NCBI GenBank assembly: GCA_022615525.1
Contig: JAKEGN010000360.1
Span: 1 to 5,796, forward strand
Source of the DNA: Woeseiaceae bacterium
GTDB lineage: Bacteria; Pseudomonadota; Gammaproteobacteria; Steroidobacterales; Woeseiaceae
Length of the DNA stretch: 5,796 bases
Reading direction: 5' to 3'
The number at the start of each line of letters is the position of its first letter. Positions within the stretch are counted from its first letter, which is position 1. The notes below the pieces were generated by a model, which was given only the letters and a program-made list of their open reading frames with translations, had not been told where the DNA came from and ran no database searches. The translations under genes and the position numbers were made by a program. Below are positions 1 through 5,796 of this stretch, in pieces.

Positions 1-3000
1 CGTGCGCTGCCTGCTCCTTGACCGGGCCGTAGCCGCGGATGTCGAGGTAACGATTGACGATCGCGGTCGCTGCCGCAATGTTGCCGCCACTCAGGCTCTG
101 CAGGAGACTGTCGACCGTCTGTTCGAACTCGCCGATCAACGCGCGTTCCATGCGGCGCTCCGCCGTCAGGCCGAACAGGTCGAAGCGTGAGCCGCGCAGT
201 CGACGCAACTTCGCCAGCACACTGAACAGCGGAATGATCCAGGGCCCGAACTCCCGCTTCCGAGGCCGACCGCGCGCGTCGGTCTTTCCGCCGAGCAGCG
301 GCGGTGCCAGGTGAAAGCTGACTTTGACGTTTTTGCCGTATTTCTCGCGCAGGCCGGTCAGGAAACCGGTCTGCGTGTGCAGCCGTGCAACCTCGTACTC
401 GTCCTTGTAGGCGAGAGTCTTGAAATATGCCCGCGCGACACTTTCGGCAAGCCCGGTTCCCTGGCCGATGCGTGATTCCGCGGCACGTACCTTGTCGACC
501 AGCGCAACGAACTTCCGTGCCAGCGCCTCGTCCTGGTATTCGCGGAGGAAATCGACCCTGCGCGCGATGACACTGTCCAGCGACTCCGGCGCAAGATCCG
601 CACGCGGATCGCCGTTCATGCATGAGCGCAGGAATTCCGCATCGGCCGCCGCCAGCCGACCCCAGCCGAAAGCTTCGCGGTTGCGCTCGATCTCGACGCC
701 GTTCAGTTCGATGGCGCGAAGCAAGGCTTTCAGCGACACCGGCACCAGCCCCTTTTGCCAGGCATAGCCCAGCATCAGCACGTTGGAATAGATGGTATTG
801 CCCAGCAGTTTCTCCGTGATCCGGTTGGCCGGCACGGTCTGGAGATTTTCCGACCCGACGACAGCCTCGATCGCGGCGACCCTTTCGCCCGACCTGAGCG
901 ACGCATCTCGCTGTCGCACGAAGTCTGCCGTGGCCATTTCGGTTGTGTTGATGACCACTTTCGTTCGGCCAGGCCGATAGGTTTTCGACGCTTCGGGCGA
1001 AGAGCTGACGACGAGATCGCAACCGATCAGCGCGTCGGCCTGTTCGCGATCGATACGCACCTGGTTCAGTTGCGAAGTGTCCGCGGCAATCCGGATGTAA
1101 CTCAGCACCGGGCCGAACTTCTGTGCAAATCCCATGAAATCGAGCACGCTCGCACCCTTGCCTTCGAGGTGTGCGGCCATGGTGATCAGTGCGCCCACGG
1201 TCACCACCCCGGTGCCGCCGACACCGGTCACCAGCAGGTTGTAGCTGCCCTGCAGCGCCGGCAACTGCGGTTCGCCGAGCGATGCGAGCTTACGCTCCGG
1301 GAATTCGCTGACTCGCGTAACGCCAGCCGCGGTCTTCTTTACTCCTTGCACGGTGACGAAGCTCGGGCAGAATCCGTTCACACAGGAAAAGTCCTTGTTG
1401 CAGGTGTTCTGGTCTATCTGCCGCTTGCGGCCGAACGGTGTTTCCTGAGGTATCACCGACAGGCAGTTCGACTCGACGGAACAATCGCCACAGCCTTCGC
1501 AGACGAGGTCATTGATCACGGCGATGCGGTCGGGGTCAACGAGTTTGCCGCGCTTGCGTCGCCTGCGTTTCTCCGTTGCGCAGGTCTGCGCATAGATCAG
1601 GACCGTGACCCCGGGAATGTCGCGCAGCTCCCGTTGTATGGAATCGAGATCCCGGCGGTGCGACAGCGTCGTGCCGCGCGGAAACTTGCGCAGGTCGAAC
1701 TGTTCCGGCTCGTCCGACACAAGGGCAATGCGCTGCACACCCTCGGCACGCACCGAGTGTGCGATCGACTGCACGCTGATCGGCCCGTCGACCGGTTGTC
1801 CGCCGGTCATTGCAACGGCGTCGTTGAACAGGATCTTGTAAGTGATATTGGTTTTGGCGGCAACGGCCTGGCGGATGGCGAGCGAGCCCGAGTGATAGAA
1901 GGTTCCGTCGCCGAGATTCTGGAAAATGTGCTTGCCGCCGCTGAACATCGAGCGCGTAACCCAGTTGATGCCTTCGCCGCCCATCTGTATGAGCCCGTCG
2001 GTGTCCCGGTCCATCCAGTTCGCCATGAAATGGCAGCCGATGCCGGCGAGTGCCTTGGATCCTTCGGGCAGCCGGGTGGATGTGTTGTGCGGGCATCCGG
2101 AACAGAAATAGGGCGTGCGCGAGGCTCCCTCGATTTTGATGACATTGGATTGGCCGGATAGCAGTTTTCTTGCACGCGACTGCAGATCGAGTCCCAGGAT
2201 CGCGCTGTCCAGTCGCTTCGCCACGATGCCTGCAAGCTGGATCGGGGACAGTTCGCCGACCCAAGGCACCAGCCGCTGGCCGAGTTCATCTTCCTTGCCG
2301 ACCATGCGCTTCGGCTTGCGCCCGGGGTAATCGTAGAAATATTCCTTGAACTGGCTCTCGATGAGACCGCGTTTCTCCTCGACAACCAGCACCTCGTGCT
2401 TGTCGCGAACGAAGTCCAGCGCGGCATCGTGGGAGAGTGGCCAGACGAGACCGACCTTGAAGACATCGAGGCCGATGCGCCGTGCTTCGCGTTCGTCGAT
2501 ATCGAGGAGGCGCAAGGCCTCCATCAGGTCGAGGTGCGCCTTGCCGGTGGTGACGATTCCATATCGTGCGTTCGGCACATCGAATATCTTGCGATCGATC
2601 GGATTGGCAGCGGCGAATGCGAGGGTTGCGGCTTTCTTCGCTTCGAGCCGCTCCTCGATCTGCGGGCCCGGAAAATCCGGCCAGCGGATGTGCAGGCCGT
2701 CCGGCGGAGCCTTGAAGTCCGGCGGAACGGCAAATTGCGGATACGGCTGCAGTTGCACCGACATCGCCGATTCGACGGTTTCCGAGATCGCTTTGAATCC
2801 CACCCACATGCCGGAGAATCGCGACAGGGCAATGCCATACAGCCCGAACTCGAGGTATTCGGCAATGCTTGCAGGATTCAGGTGCGGCATCAGCCACGCG
2901 AGGAACGCCACGTCCGACTGGTGCGGCATCGATGACGACACGCAGCCGTGATCGTCACCGGCAACCACCAGCACGCCGCCGTGCGGCGAACTGCCATAGG

Positions 3001-3424
3001 CGTTGCCGTGCTTCAGCGCATCGCCGGCCCGATCAACGCCGGGTCCCTTGCCATACCAGATACTGAAAACGCCGTCGACGGTACGACCCGGCTCGGACTC
3101 GACCTGCTGCGTGCCGAGTATCGCGGTAGCCGCGAGGTCCTCGTTCACTGCCGGGAGAAACCGGATATTGTTTTCCGCGAGGAAACGACCGGCGCGCCAC
3201 AGCTCCTGGTCGTAGCCGCCGAGCGGCGAGCCGCGATAACCGCTGATGAACCCGGCGGTATTGAGCCCGGCCGCCCGGTCCATGGTTCGTTGCATCAACG
3301 GCAGGCGGACCAGCGCCTGGGTACCCGTCAGAAACACGCGCCCGGACTCGCGCCGGTAGCGGTCCTCGAGTTCGTAGTTGTCGAGCGGATATTCCGGGGC
3401 CCGAAGAGCAGAGGATGCGGTCAT
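1..3424 (-). CDS. iorAB: Fused indolepyruvate ferredoxin oxidoreductase (IorA-IorB), 3'-truncated by window edge
   Basis: Oxidatively decarboxylates aryl-pyruvates (indolepyruvate, phenylpyruvate) to aryl-acetyl-CoA, reducing ferredoxin; cytoplasmic. My minus-strand translation from the ATG at 3424 is open for 1141 codons to the left edge; fused homologues are about 1150-1200 residues, so little is missing. Seen: pyrimidine-binding IorA domain with GYRGSPLGGYD (62-72) and a NED motif whose Glu95 may activate TPP; TPP/Mg domain with YFCSGCPHN (439-447), GDG (505-507) and Asn534; a cysteine cluster (642, 645, 648, 654, 675, 681, 686) expected to hold Fe-S clusters; IorB/gamma domain opening with GVGGTG (734-739); a C-terminal region resembling DUF6537. 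An AGGAG Shine-Dalgarno sequence (3430-3434) lies 5 nt before the ATG, supporting this start. An Lrp-type gene is divergent. Family members can differ in preferred 2-oxoacid, so the fused IOR call is firm but the aromatic substrate is inferred, helped by nearby paaZ. Confidence 0.95.
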   Translation of the reverse strand, partial: MTASSALRAPEYPLDNYELEDRYRRESGRVFLTGTQALVRLPLMQRTMDRAAGLNTAGFISGYRGSPLGGYDQELWRAGRFLAENNIRFLPAVNEDLAATAILGTQQVESEPGRTVDGVFSIWYGKGPGVDRAGDALKHGNAYGSSPHGGVLVVAGDDHGCVSSSMPHQSDVAFLAWLMPHLNPASIAEYLEFGLYGIALSRFSGMWVGFKAISETVESAMSVQLQPYPQFAVPPDFKAPPDGLHIRWPDFPGPQIEERLEAKKAATLAFAAANPIDRKIFDVPNARYGIVTTGKAHLDLMEALRLLDIDEREARRIGLDVFKVGLVWPLSHDAALDFVRDKHEVLVVEEKRGLIESQFKEYFYDYPGRKPKRMVGKEDELGQRLVPWVGELSPIQLAGIVAKRLDSAILGLDLQSRARKLLSGQSNVIKIEGASRTPYFCSGCPHNTSTRLPEGSKALAGIGCHFMANWMDRDTDGLIQMGGEGINWVTRSMFSGGKHIFQNLGDGTFYHSGSLAIRQAVAAKTNITYKILFNDAVAMTGGQPVDGPISVQSIAHSVRAEGVQRIALVSDEPEQFDLRKFPRGTTLSHRRDLDSIQRELRDIPGVTVLIYAQTCATEKRRRRKRGKLVDPDRIAVINDLVCEGCGDCSVESNCLSVIPQETPFGRKRQIDQNTCNKDFSCVNGFCPSFVTVQGVKKTAAGVTRVSEFPERKLASLGEPQLPALQGSYNLLVTGVGGTGVVTVGALITMAAHLEGKGASVLDFMGFAQKFGPVLSYIRIAADTSQLNQVRIDREQADALIGCDLVVSSSPEASKTYRPGRTKVVINTTEMATADFVRQRDASLRSGERVAAIEAVVGSENLQTVPANRITEKLLGNTIYSNVLMLGYAWQKGLVPVSLKALLRAIELNGVEIERNREAFGWGRLAAADAEFLRSCMNGDPRADLAPESLDSVIARRVDFLREYQDEALARKFVALVDKVRAAESRIGQGTGLAESVARAYFKTLAYKDEYEVARLHTQTGFLTGLREKYGKNVKVSFHLAPPLLGGKTDARGRPRKREFGPWIIPLFSVLAKLRRLRGSRFDLFGLTAERRMERALIGEFEQTVDSLLQSLSGGNIAAATAIVNRYLDIRGYGPVKEQAAH

Positions 3425-3429
3425 GATCG

Positions 3430-3434
3430 CTCCT
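3430..3434 (-). promoter_or_regulatory. Shine-Dalgarno sequence of iorAB
   Basis: Read on the minus strand this is AGGAG, 5 nt upstream of the ATG at 3424-3422. It is a strong ribosome binding site and fixes the start of the long oxidoreductase gene. Confidence 0.75.
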
Positions 3435-3458
3435 GTTGAATGCACGGCGCTGCAGGGA

Positions 3459-3493
3459 TTCTGGCAGATTCCCGGCGCAAGCGTTTGCCAGAA
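3459..3493. repeat. Perfect 8-bp inverted repeat in the iorAB leader
   Basis: TTCTGGCA (3459-3466) and TGCCAGAA (3486-3493) are exact reverse complements separated by 19 nt. The pair lies 35-69 nt upstream of the iorAB start, between that gene and the AT-rich core of the divergent region. It could be a two-half-site operator (arm centres 27 nt apart, about 2.5 helical turns) or a stem-loop in the iorAB 5' leader. There is no T-tract, so it does not look like an intrinsic terminator. The symmetry is visible; the role is inferred. Confidence 0.4.
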
Positions 3494-3511
3494 ATGCCCG
3501 GGTCTGGCCGA

Positions 3512-3580
3512 AGAAATGATATAAATAACCAAAGATCAGCCTGTTACGGTACGATATTGCACGTTTTTGAGAAAAGTGAC
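3512..3580. promoter_or_regulatory. AT-rich divergent promoter/operator region between iorAB and the Lrp-type gene
   Basis: This is the only AT-rich stretch in the window and sits between two divergent starts. It holds the plus-strand word TATAAA at 3520-3525 (TTTATA or TATCAT on the minus strand) and TACGAT at 3550-3555, all possible -10 elements. I could not find a convincing -35 partner for either direction. Two imperfect dyads are present. GTACGATATTGCAC (3549-3562) has 10 of 14 positions symmetric around ATAT. The 17-bp stretch 3561-3577, with T-rich and A-rich halves around TTGAG, has 12 of 17 symmetric. Lrp/AsnC proteins usually bind degenerate AT-centred dyads of about 15 bp and often repress their own gene, so these are candidate operators. 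Exact promoters are not resolved. Confidence 0.45.
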
Positions 3581-3587
3581 ACAAGTC

Positions 3588-4052
3588 ATGCTCAGCAATC
3601 GTGACCGCAGCATCCTGCGCGAGCTGCAAAAGGACGGTCGGCTGACCATGCAACAGCTGGCCGACAAGGTCGGCATGTCGAGTTCCGCCTGCTGGCGGCG
3701 CGTCCGCGGCCTGGAAGAAGAAGGCGTGATCGAACGCTACGCGGTGCAGGTCAATGCCAGGAAGGCGGGCTTCGGCCTTTCATCGATGACGCTCGTTTCG
3801 CTGGCGCGCCACGAGCAGAAGAATGTCGACAACTTCGTGCGGGAAGTCCTGCGCCATCCGGAAGTGCTGGAGTGTTTTGCCACCAGCGGCGAGGCCGATT
3901 TCCACCTGCGGGTGGTGGTCGAGGACATGGATGCCTACAACCGCTTCCTCGACGACTTTATTTTTCGCCTGCCTGGCGTGTCGCAGGTGCGCTCCAACAT
4001 CGTGCTGAAAGAAATCAAGGCTGACACCGCGCTGCCATTCCGCGACCTGTAG
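3588..4052 (+). CDS. Lrp/AsnC family transcriptional regulator
   Basis: A 154-residue protein, the usual length for the feast/famine regulator family. The N-terminus (about 5-55) is an AsnC-type winged helix-turn-helix: DRSILRELQKDGRLTMQQLA, then VGMSSSACWRRVRGLEEEGVI carrying the recognition helix. A linker leads to the RAM effector-binding/oligomerisation domain (about 66-143), with the typical pattern GEADFHLRVVVEDMDAYNRF (101-120) followed by LPGVSQVRSNIVLKEIK (128-144). Family members form dimers to octamers and sense amino acids or related ligands. I chose the ATG at 3588 because LSNRDRSILREL then begins as family members do; in-frame TTG (3567) and GTG (3576) starts would add 7 or 4 residues. 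No good Shine-Dalgarno sequence precedes any of them; purine-rich GAGAAAAG lies about 11 nt before the ATG. Divergent orientation to iorAB suggests it controls that gene, probably in response to an aromatic amino acid (inference); its specific name cannot be assigned. Confidence 0.93.
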   Translation: MLSNRDRSILRELQKDGRLTMQQLADKVGMSSSACWRRVRGLEEEGVIERYAVQVNARKAGFGLSSMTLVSLARHEQKNVDNFVREVLRHPEVLECFATSGEADFHLRVVVEDMDAYNRFLDDFIFRLPGVSQVRSNIVLKEIKADTALPFRDL

Positions 4053-4085
4053 GAGATTCTATGGCGATTGGCTATAGGCGATCTC
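4053..4085 (+). other. Hairpin immediately downstream of the Lrp-type gene
   Basis: Directly after the TAG stop, GAGAT (4053-4057) pairs with ATCTC (4081-4085). Inside it, CTATGGC (4059-4065) pairs with GCTATAG (4071-4077, one G-T pair) around a 5-nt loop. The structure would form at the 3' end of the regulator transcript. The bases after it (CGGATTTG) give no run of T, so it is a poor intrinsic terminator. It may instead be the degenerate left half of a REP pair, since it begins with the same CTGTAGGAG word as the REP at the other end of this intergenic region. Confidence 0.35.
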
Positions 4086-4138
4086 GGATTTGTTGAAGAG
4101 TTGCTGCTTGCTTATCAAGGTAAAGGCGAGCACTGCAG

Positions 4139-4158
4139 GCGACGCTCCTCCTCGTCGC
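4139..4158. repeat. Short GC-rich palindrome in the convergent intergenic region
   Basis: GCGACG (4139-4144) and CGTCGC (4153-4158) form a 6-bp stem around the loop CTCCTCCT. On the minus strand the loop and second arm read AGGAGGAGCGTCGC, sharing the GGAGCG core of the REP element at 4192-4219, so it may be a decayed REP relative. It has no T-tract and no coding potential is visible here. Confidence 0.3.
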
Positions 4159-4191
4159 AGCTAATCGGCGTATAGCGCATTGTCAGGATCG

Positions 4192-4219
4192 CTGTCGCGA
4201 GCGCTGCTCGCTCCTACAG
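4192..4219 (-). repeat. REP element (GTAGGAGCG-type palindrome) overlapping the paaZ stop
   Basis: Read on the minus strand this starts CTGTAGGAGCGAGC and continues AGCGCTCGCGACAG. It has the features of bacterial REP sequences: a GTAG tetranucleotide head (4217-4214) followed by an imperfect palindrome, here stem GCGAGC/GCTCGC (4197-4202 with 4206-4211) around a 3-nt loop. Outer CTGT (4192-4195) and ACAG (4216-4219) can also pair. The form closely resembles the GTAGGAGCGAGC...GCTCGCGA repeats I know from pseudomonads and relatives. REPs are moved by REP-associated tyrosine transposases (RAYTs) and sit between convergent genes or at 3' ends, as here. The head supplies the paaZ stop codon. Only one clear copy is in the window, so repetition in the genome is inferred. 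Confidence 0.65.
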
Positions 4220-5796
4220 TGCCTGGATTTTCTGCCATTCCTCGCGCGTGGCGACCATGGTGAGCACGTCGTAGCTCGCGACGACCTCGTCGAGCTGGTT
4301 GACGACTTCGGTGTCCCAACGTACTTCGCCGTAACCGGACCCTTCGCGCAACGTTTTCTGCTTGCAGGTCAGGCGCACCTTCAGCGTATCTCCGTAGTTG
4401 ACCGGCTTCGCAAATCGCAGGTTGTCGATACCGTAGTTGGCGAGTACCGGGCCGAAGTCCGGATCGACGAAGAGTCCGGCGGCGAACGATACGATCAGGT
4501 AGCCGTGCGCGACCCGGCCGTCGAAGAACGGATTCTTGCGCGCGGCTTCCTCGTCTGTATGGGCGTAGAAGCGGTCACCGGTGAATTCCGCGAAATGATC
4601 GATGTCCTCCAGTGTGATTTCACGCGAACCAGTGTTCAGCGTGTCACCGATGCGCAGCTCCTCGAAGGTCTTGCGGAACGGATGAACGCCGGGATCGAGC
4701 TCGGTGCCGCCGCGAATCCATCGATGGCCGATGTGCGACAGCATGTCCGGCGAGCCCTGCAATGCGGTTCTTTGCATGTAGTGCAGTACCGCCCTGATCC
4801 CACCCAGTTCTTCGCCGCCGCCGGCGCGTCCCGGTCCCCCGTGCACGAGATGCGGCAATGGGGAGCCGTGCCCGGTGGATTCACCGGCACAATGGCGATT
4901 GATGACCAGCATGCGACCGTGCCATGCGGCGCAACCCAGCACCAGGTCGCGCGCGACCTCGTTGTCATTGGTGAAGATGGAACCGGCAAGGCTGCCAGCC
5001 CCGAGTCGTGCGAGTTCGATGGCTTCGTCGAGACTGTCGTATGGCAGTACGGTGCTGACCGGGCCGAAAGCCTCCACGGAGTGGACGGCGCGCGAGGCAA
5101 GCGGCCGTTCGCAGTGCAACAGCGTCGGCATGAAGAATGCGCCTTTGCGGATGTCTGCACCGGTCACTGAGAAATCATCGTGATTGCCGAACACGACGCT
5201 GGCTTCGGCACGAAGGTCCCTGACCCTTGCCCGCACCTCGTCGCGCTGCGCCTGGCTTGCCAGCGCTCCCATGTCGACATCCTTGCTGGCCGGATTGCCG
5301 ATGCGCACTTTTCCGAGTTCGCCCGAGAGCGCCTTCACCAGGCCGGCGGAAAATTCCGACGGCGCGATGACGCGGCGTATGGCAGTGCATTTCTGGCCTG
5401 CCTTGCTGACCATCTCGCGAGTGACCTCGCATACGAACAGGTCGAACTCCGGCGTGCCCGGTGCGGCGTCCGGGCCGAGTATCGACATATTGAGCGAATC
5501 GGTCTCGGCCGTGAACCGAACGGTCTCCGAAAGCACCCTCGGATGTCGCGCAAGCTTTTCGGCAGTGGCCTTCGAGCCGGTGAAAGCAATCGTGTCCTGG
5601 CAGTCGAGGTTATCGAACAGGTCGCCGAGGTCGCCGCACACGAGCTGCGCCGCGCCCTGCGGCAGTATCGAGGACTCGATGATCCTGCGAAACACAAGTT
5701 CGGCGAGGTAGGCAGTGCTCGATGCGGGCTTGATGATGACGGGCACGCCGGCCAGGATCGCCGGCGCCAGTTTTTCCAGCATTCCCCAGCAGGGGA
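4214..5796 (-). CDS. paaZ: PaaZ: bifunctional oxepin-CoA hydrolase / 3-oxo-5,6-dehydrosuberyl-CoA semialdehyde dehydrogenase, 5'-truncated by window edge
   Basis: In the aerobic phenylacetate pathway PaaZ opens the oxepin-CoA ring (MaoC-type hydratase domain) and oxidises the resulting semialdehyde with NADP+ (aldehyde dehydrogenase domain). The reading frame is open to the right edge: 526 complete codons, with PCWG preceding the internal Met at 5782. Counting from that Met, visible features are the cofactor-region IIKPASSTAY (16-25), FTGS (67-70), catalytic Glu93, catalytic Cys132 in AGQKCTAIRR, a STGHGSPLPHLVHGGPGRAG stretch (302-321), then a MaoC domain from about 367 with GDRFYAH carrying Asp403 and His408. 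The Glu-Cys spacing of 39 equals that of E. coli PaaZ (E256, C295, from memory), which would put about 160 residues beyond the window. All catalytic residues of both domains are present, so it looks intact and bifunctional. The stop codon lies inside a REP element; the gene converges on the Lrp-type regulator. Confidence 0.96.
   Translation of the reverse strand, partial: PCWGMLEKLAPAILAGVPVIIKPASSTAYLAELVFRRIIESSILPQGAAQLVCGDLGDLFDNLDCQDTIAFTGSKATAEKLARHPRVLSETVRFTAETDSLNMSILGPDAAPGTPEFDLFVCEVTREMVSKAGQKCTAIRRVIAPSEFSAGLVKALSGELGKVRIGNPASKDVDMGALASQAQRDEVRARVRDLRAEASVVFGNHDDFSVTGADIRKGAFFMPTLLHCERPLASRAVHSVEAFGPVSTVLPYDSLDEAIELARLGAGSLAGSIFTNDNEVARDLVLGCAAWHGRMLVINRHCAGESTGHGSPLPHLVHGGPGRAGGGEELGGIRAVLHYMQRTALQGSPDMLSHIGHRWIRGGTELDPGVHPFRKTFEELRIGDTLNTGSREITLEDIDHFAEFTGDRFYAHTDEEAARKNPFFDGRVAHGYLIVSFAAGLFVDPDFGPVLANYGIDNLRFAKPVNYGDTLKVRLTCKQKTLREGSGYGEVRWDTEVVNQLDEVVASYDVLTMVATREEWQKIQAL

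Larger units (their letters stand above)
4047..4219. repeat. Possible REP doublet / REPIN-like unit bounded by inverted CTGTAGGAG
   Basis: The 9-bp word CTGTAGGAG occurs on the plus strand at 4047-4055 (end of the Lrp-type gene) and, perfectly inverted, at 4211-4219 (end of paaZ). The 173-bp unit therefore covers the whole convergent intergenic space plus both stop codons. Each copy leads inward into a hairpin, the arrangement of two inverted REPs (BIME or REPIN). Inside are the further palindrome at 4139-4158 and an imperfect direct repeat, ATTGGCTATAGGCG (4067-4080) against ATCGGCGTATAGCGC (4164-4178). The left half matches the REP palindrome poorly, so the shared word could be chance around two CTG-TAG gene ends. 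Confidence 0.35.

Noticed and set aside
755..2161. 468-codon open frame on the plus strand opposite iorAB
   Set aside because: It lies wholly antisense to a continuous, motif-rich IorAB reading frame. Its translation has low-complexity, His/Arg/Ala-rich composition with no recognisable family. Long antisense open frames are expected in GC-rich genes.
1536..2897. Several minus-strand open frames of 200-240 codons inside 1536-2897
   Set aside because: They are out-of-frame shadows of iorAB, whose own frame continues uninterrupted through them with conserved TPP-binding motifs.
1..3424. Possible frameshift or split between IorA and IorB
   Set aside because: Codon-by-codon reading from 3424 to the left edge shows no stop and no frame change. 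The fused arrangement is normal for proteobacterial members of this family.
3033..3653. 206-codon minus-strand frame spanning the divergent intergenic region and the iorAB 5' end
   Set aside because: It overlaps iorAB in another frame and runs into the Lrp-type gene. It has no recognisable domain, and the iorAB start with its AGGAG site explains the region.
4061..4096. An 11-codon frame just after the Lrp-type gene, with AGGAG 5 nt before its ATG
   Set aside because: It is very short, its apparent ribosome site is part of the CTGTAGGAG word shared with the REP, and it overlaps a hairpin. It may be a remnant of a lost downstream gene start, but nothing supports expression.
4053..4213. Intrinsic terminators for the convergent genes
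   Set aside because: Hairpins are present but none is followed by a T-run in either direction, so I do not call a terminator.
4505..5170. 221-codon plus-strand frame within paaZ
   Set aside because: It is antisense to the highly conserved PaaZ frame, and its translation resembles no known protein family.

Overview
The window is a GC-rich (by eye about 60%) stretch of a Pseudomonadota chromosome. The fused indolepyruvate oxidoreductase and the bifunctional PaaZ are both typical of aerobic aromatic-degrading Beta- and Gammaproteobacteria. A REP palindrome of the GTAGGAGCG type, which I know mainly from Pseudomonas- and Xanthomonas-like gammaproteobacteria, tilts the guess towards Gammaproteobacteria. 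The genus cannot be named from this sequence.

Layout, left to right. (1) Positions 1-3424, minus strand: one very long gene for a fused IorA-IorB 2-oxoacid (indolepyruvate/phenylpyruvate) ferredoxin oxidoreductase. It runs off the left edge, with 1141 residues visible and only the extreme C-terminus missing. (2) Positions 3425-3587: a divergent intergenic region with an AT-rich core, candidate operator dyads and an 8-bp perfect inverted repeat in the iorAB leader. (3) Positions 3588-4052, plus strand: an Lrp/AsnC-family regulator transcribed away from iorAB. (4) Positions 4053-4213: a convergent intergenic region rich in small hairpins, bounded by inverted copies of a 9-bp word (CTGTAGGAG). 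The right-hand copy is the head of a REP element. (5) Positions 4214-5796, minus strand: the C-terminal three quarters of paaZ, running off the right edge.

How the genes fit together (inference from family knowledge): transamination of phenylalanine, tyrosine or tryptophan gives aryl-pyruvates. IorAB decarboxylates these oxidatively to aryl-acetyl-CoA and passes electrons to ferredoxin. Phenylacetyl-CoA is the substrate of the aerobic paa pathway, in which PaaZ opens the oxepin-CoA ring and oxidises the resulting aldehyde. An Lrp-type regulator divergent from iorAB is a natural amino-acid-responsive local controller. The window therefore looks like part of an aromatic amino acid / phenylacetate catabolic locus. 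I see no clearly novel system. The points most worth a second look are the REP/REPIN-like structure between the convergent genes, the symmetry elements in the divergent promoter region, and the pairing of an iron-sulfur oxidoreductase with an oxygen-dependent pathway.
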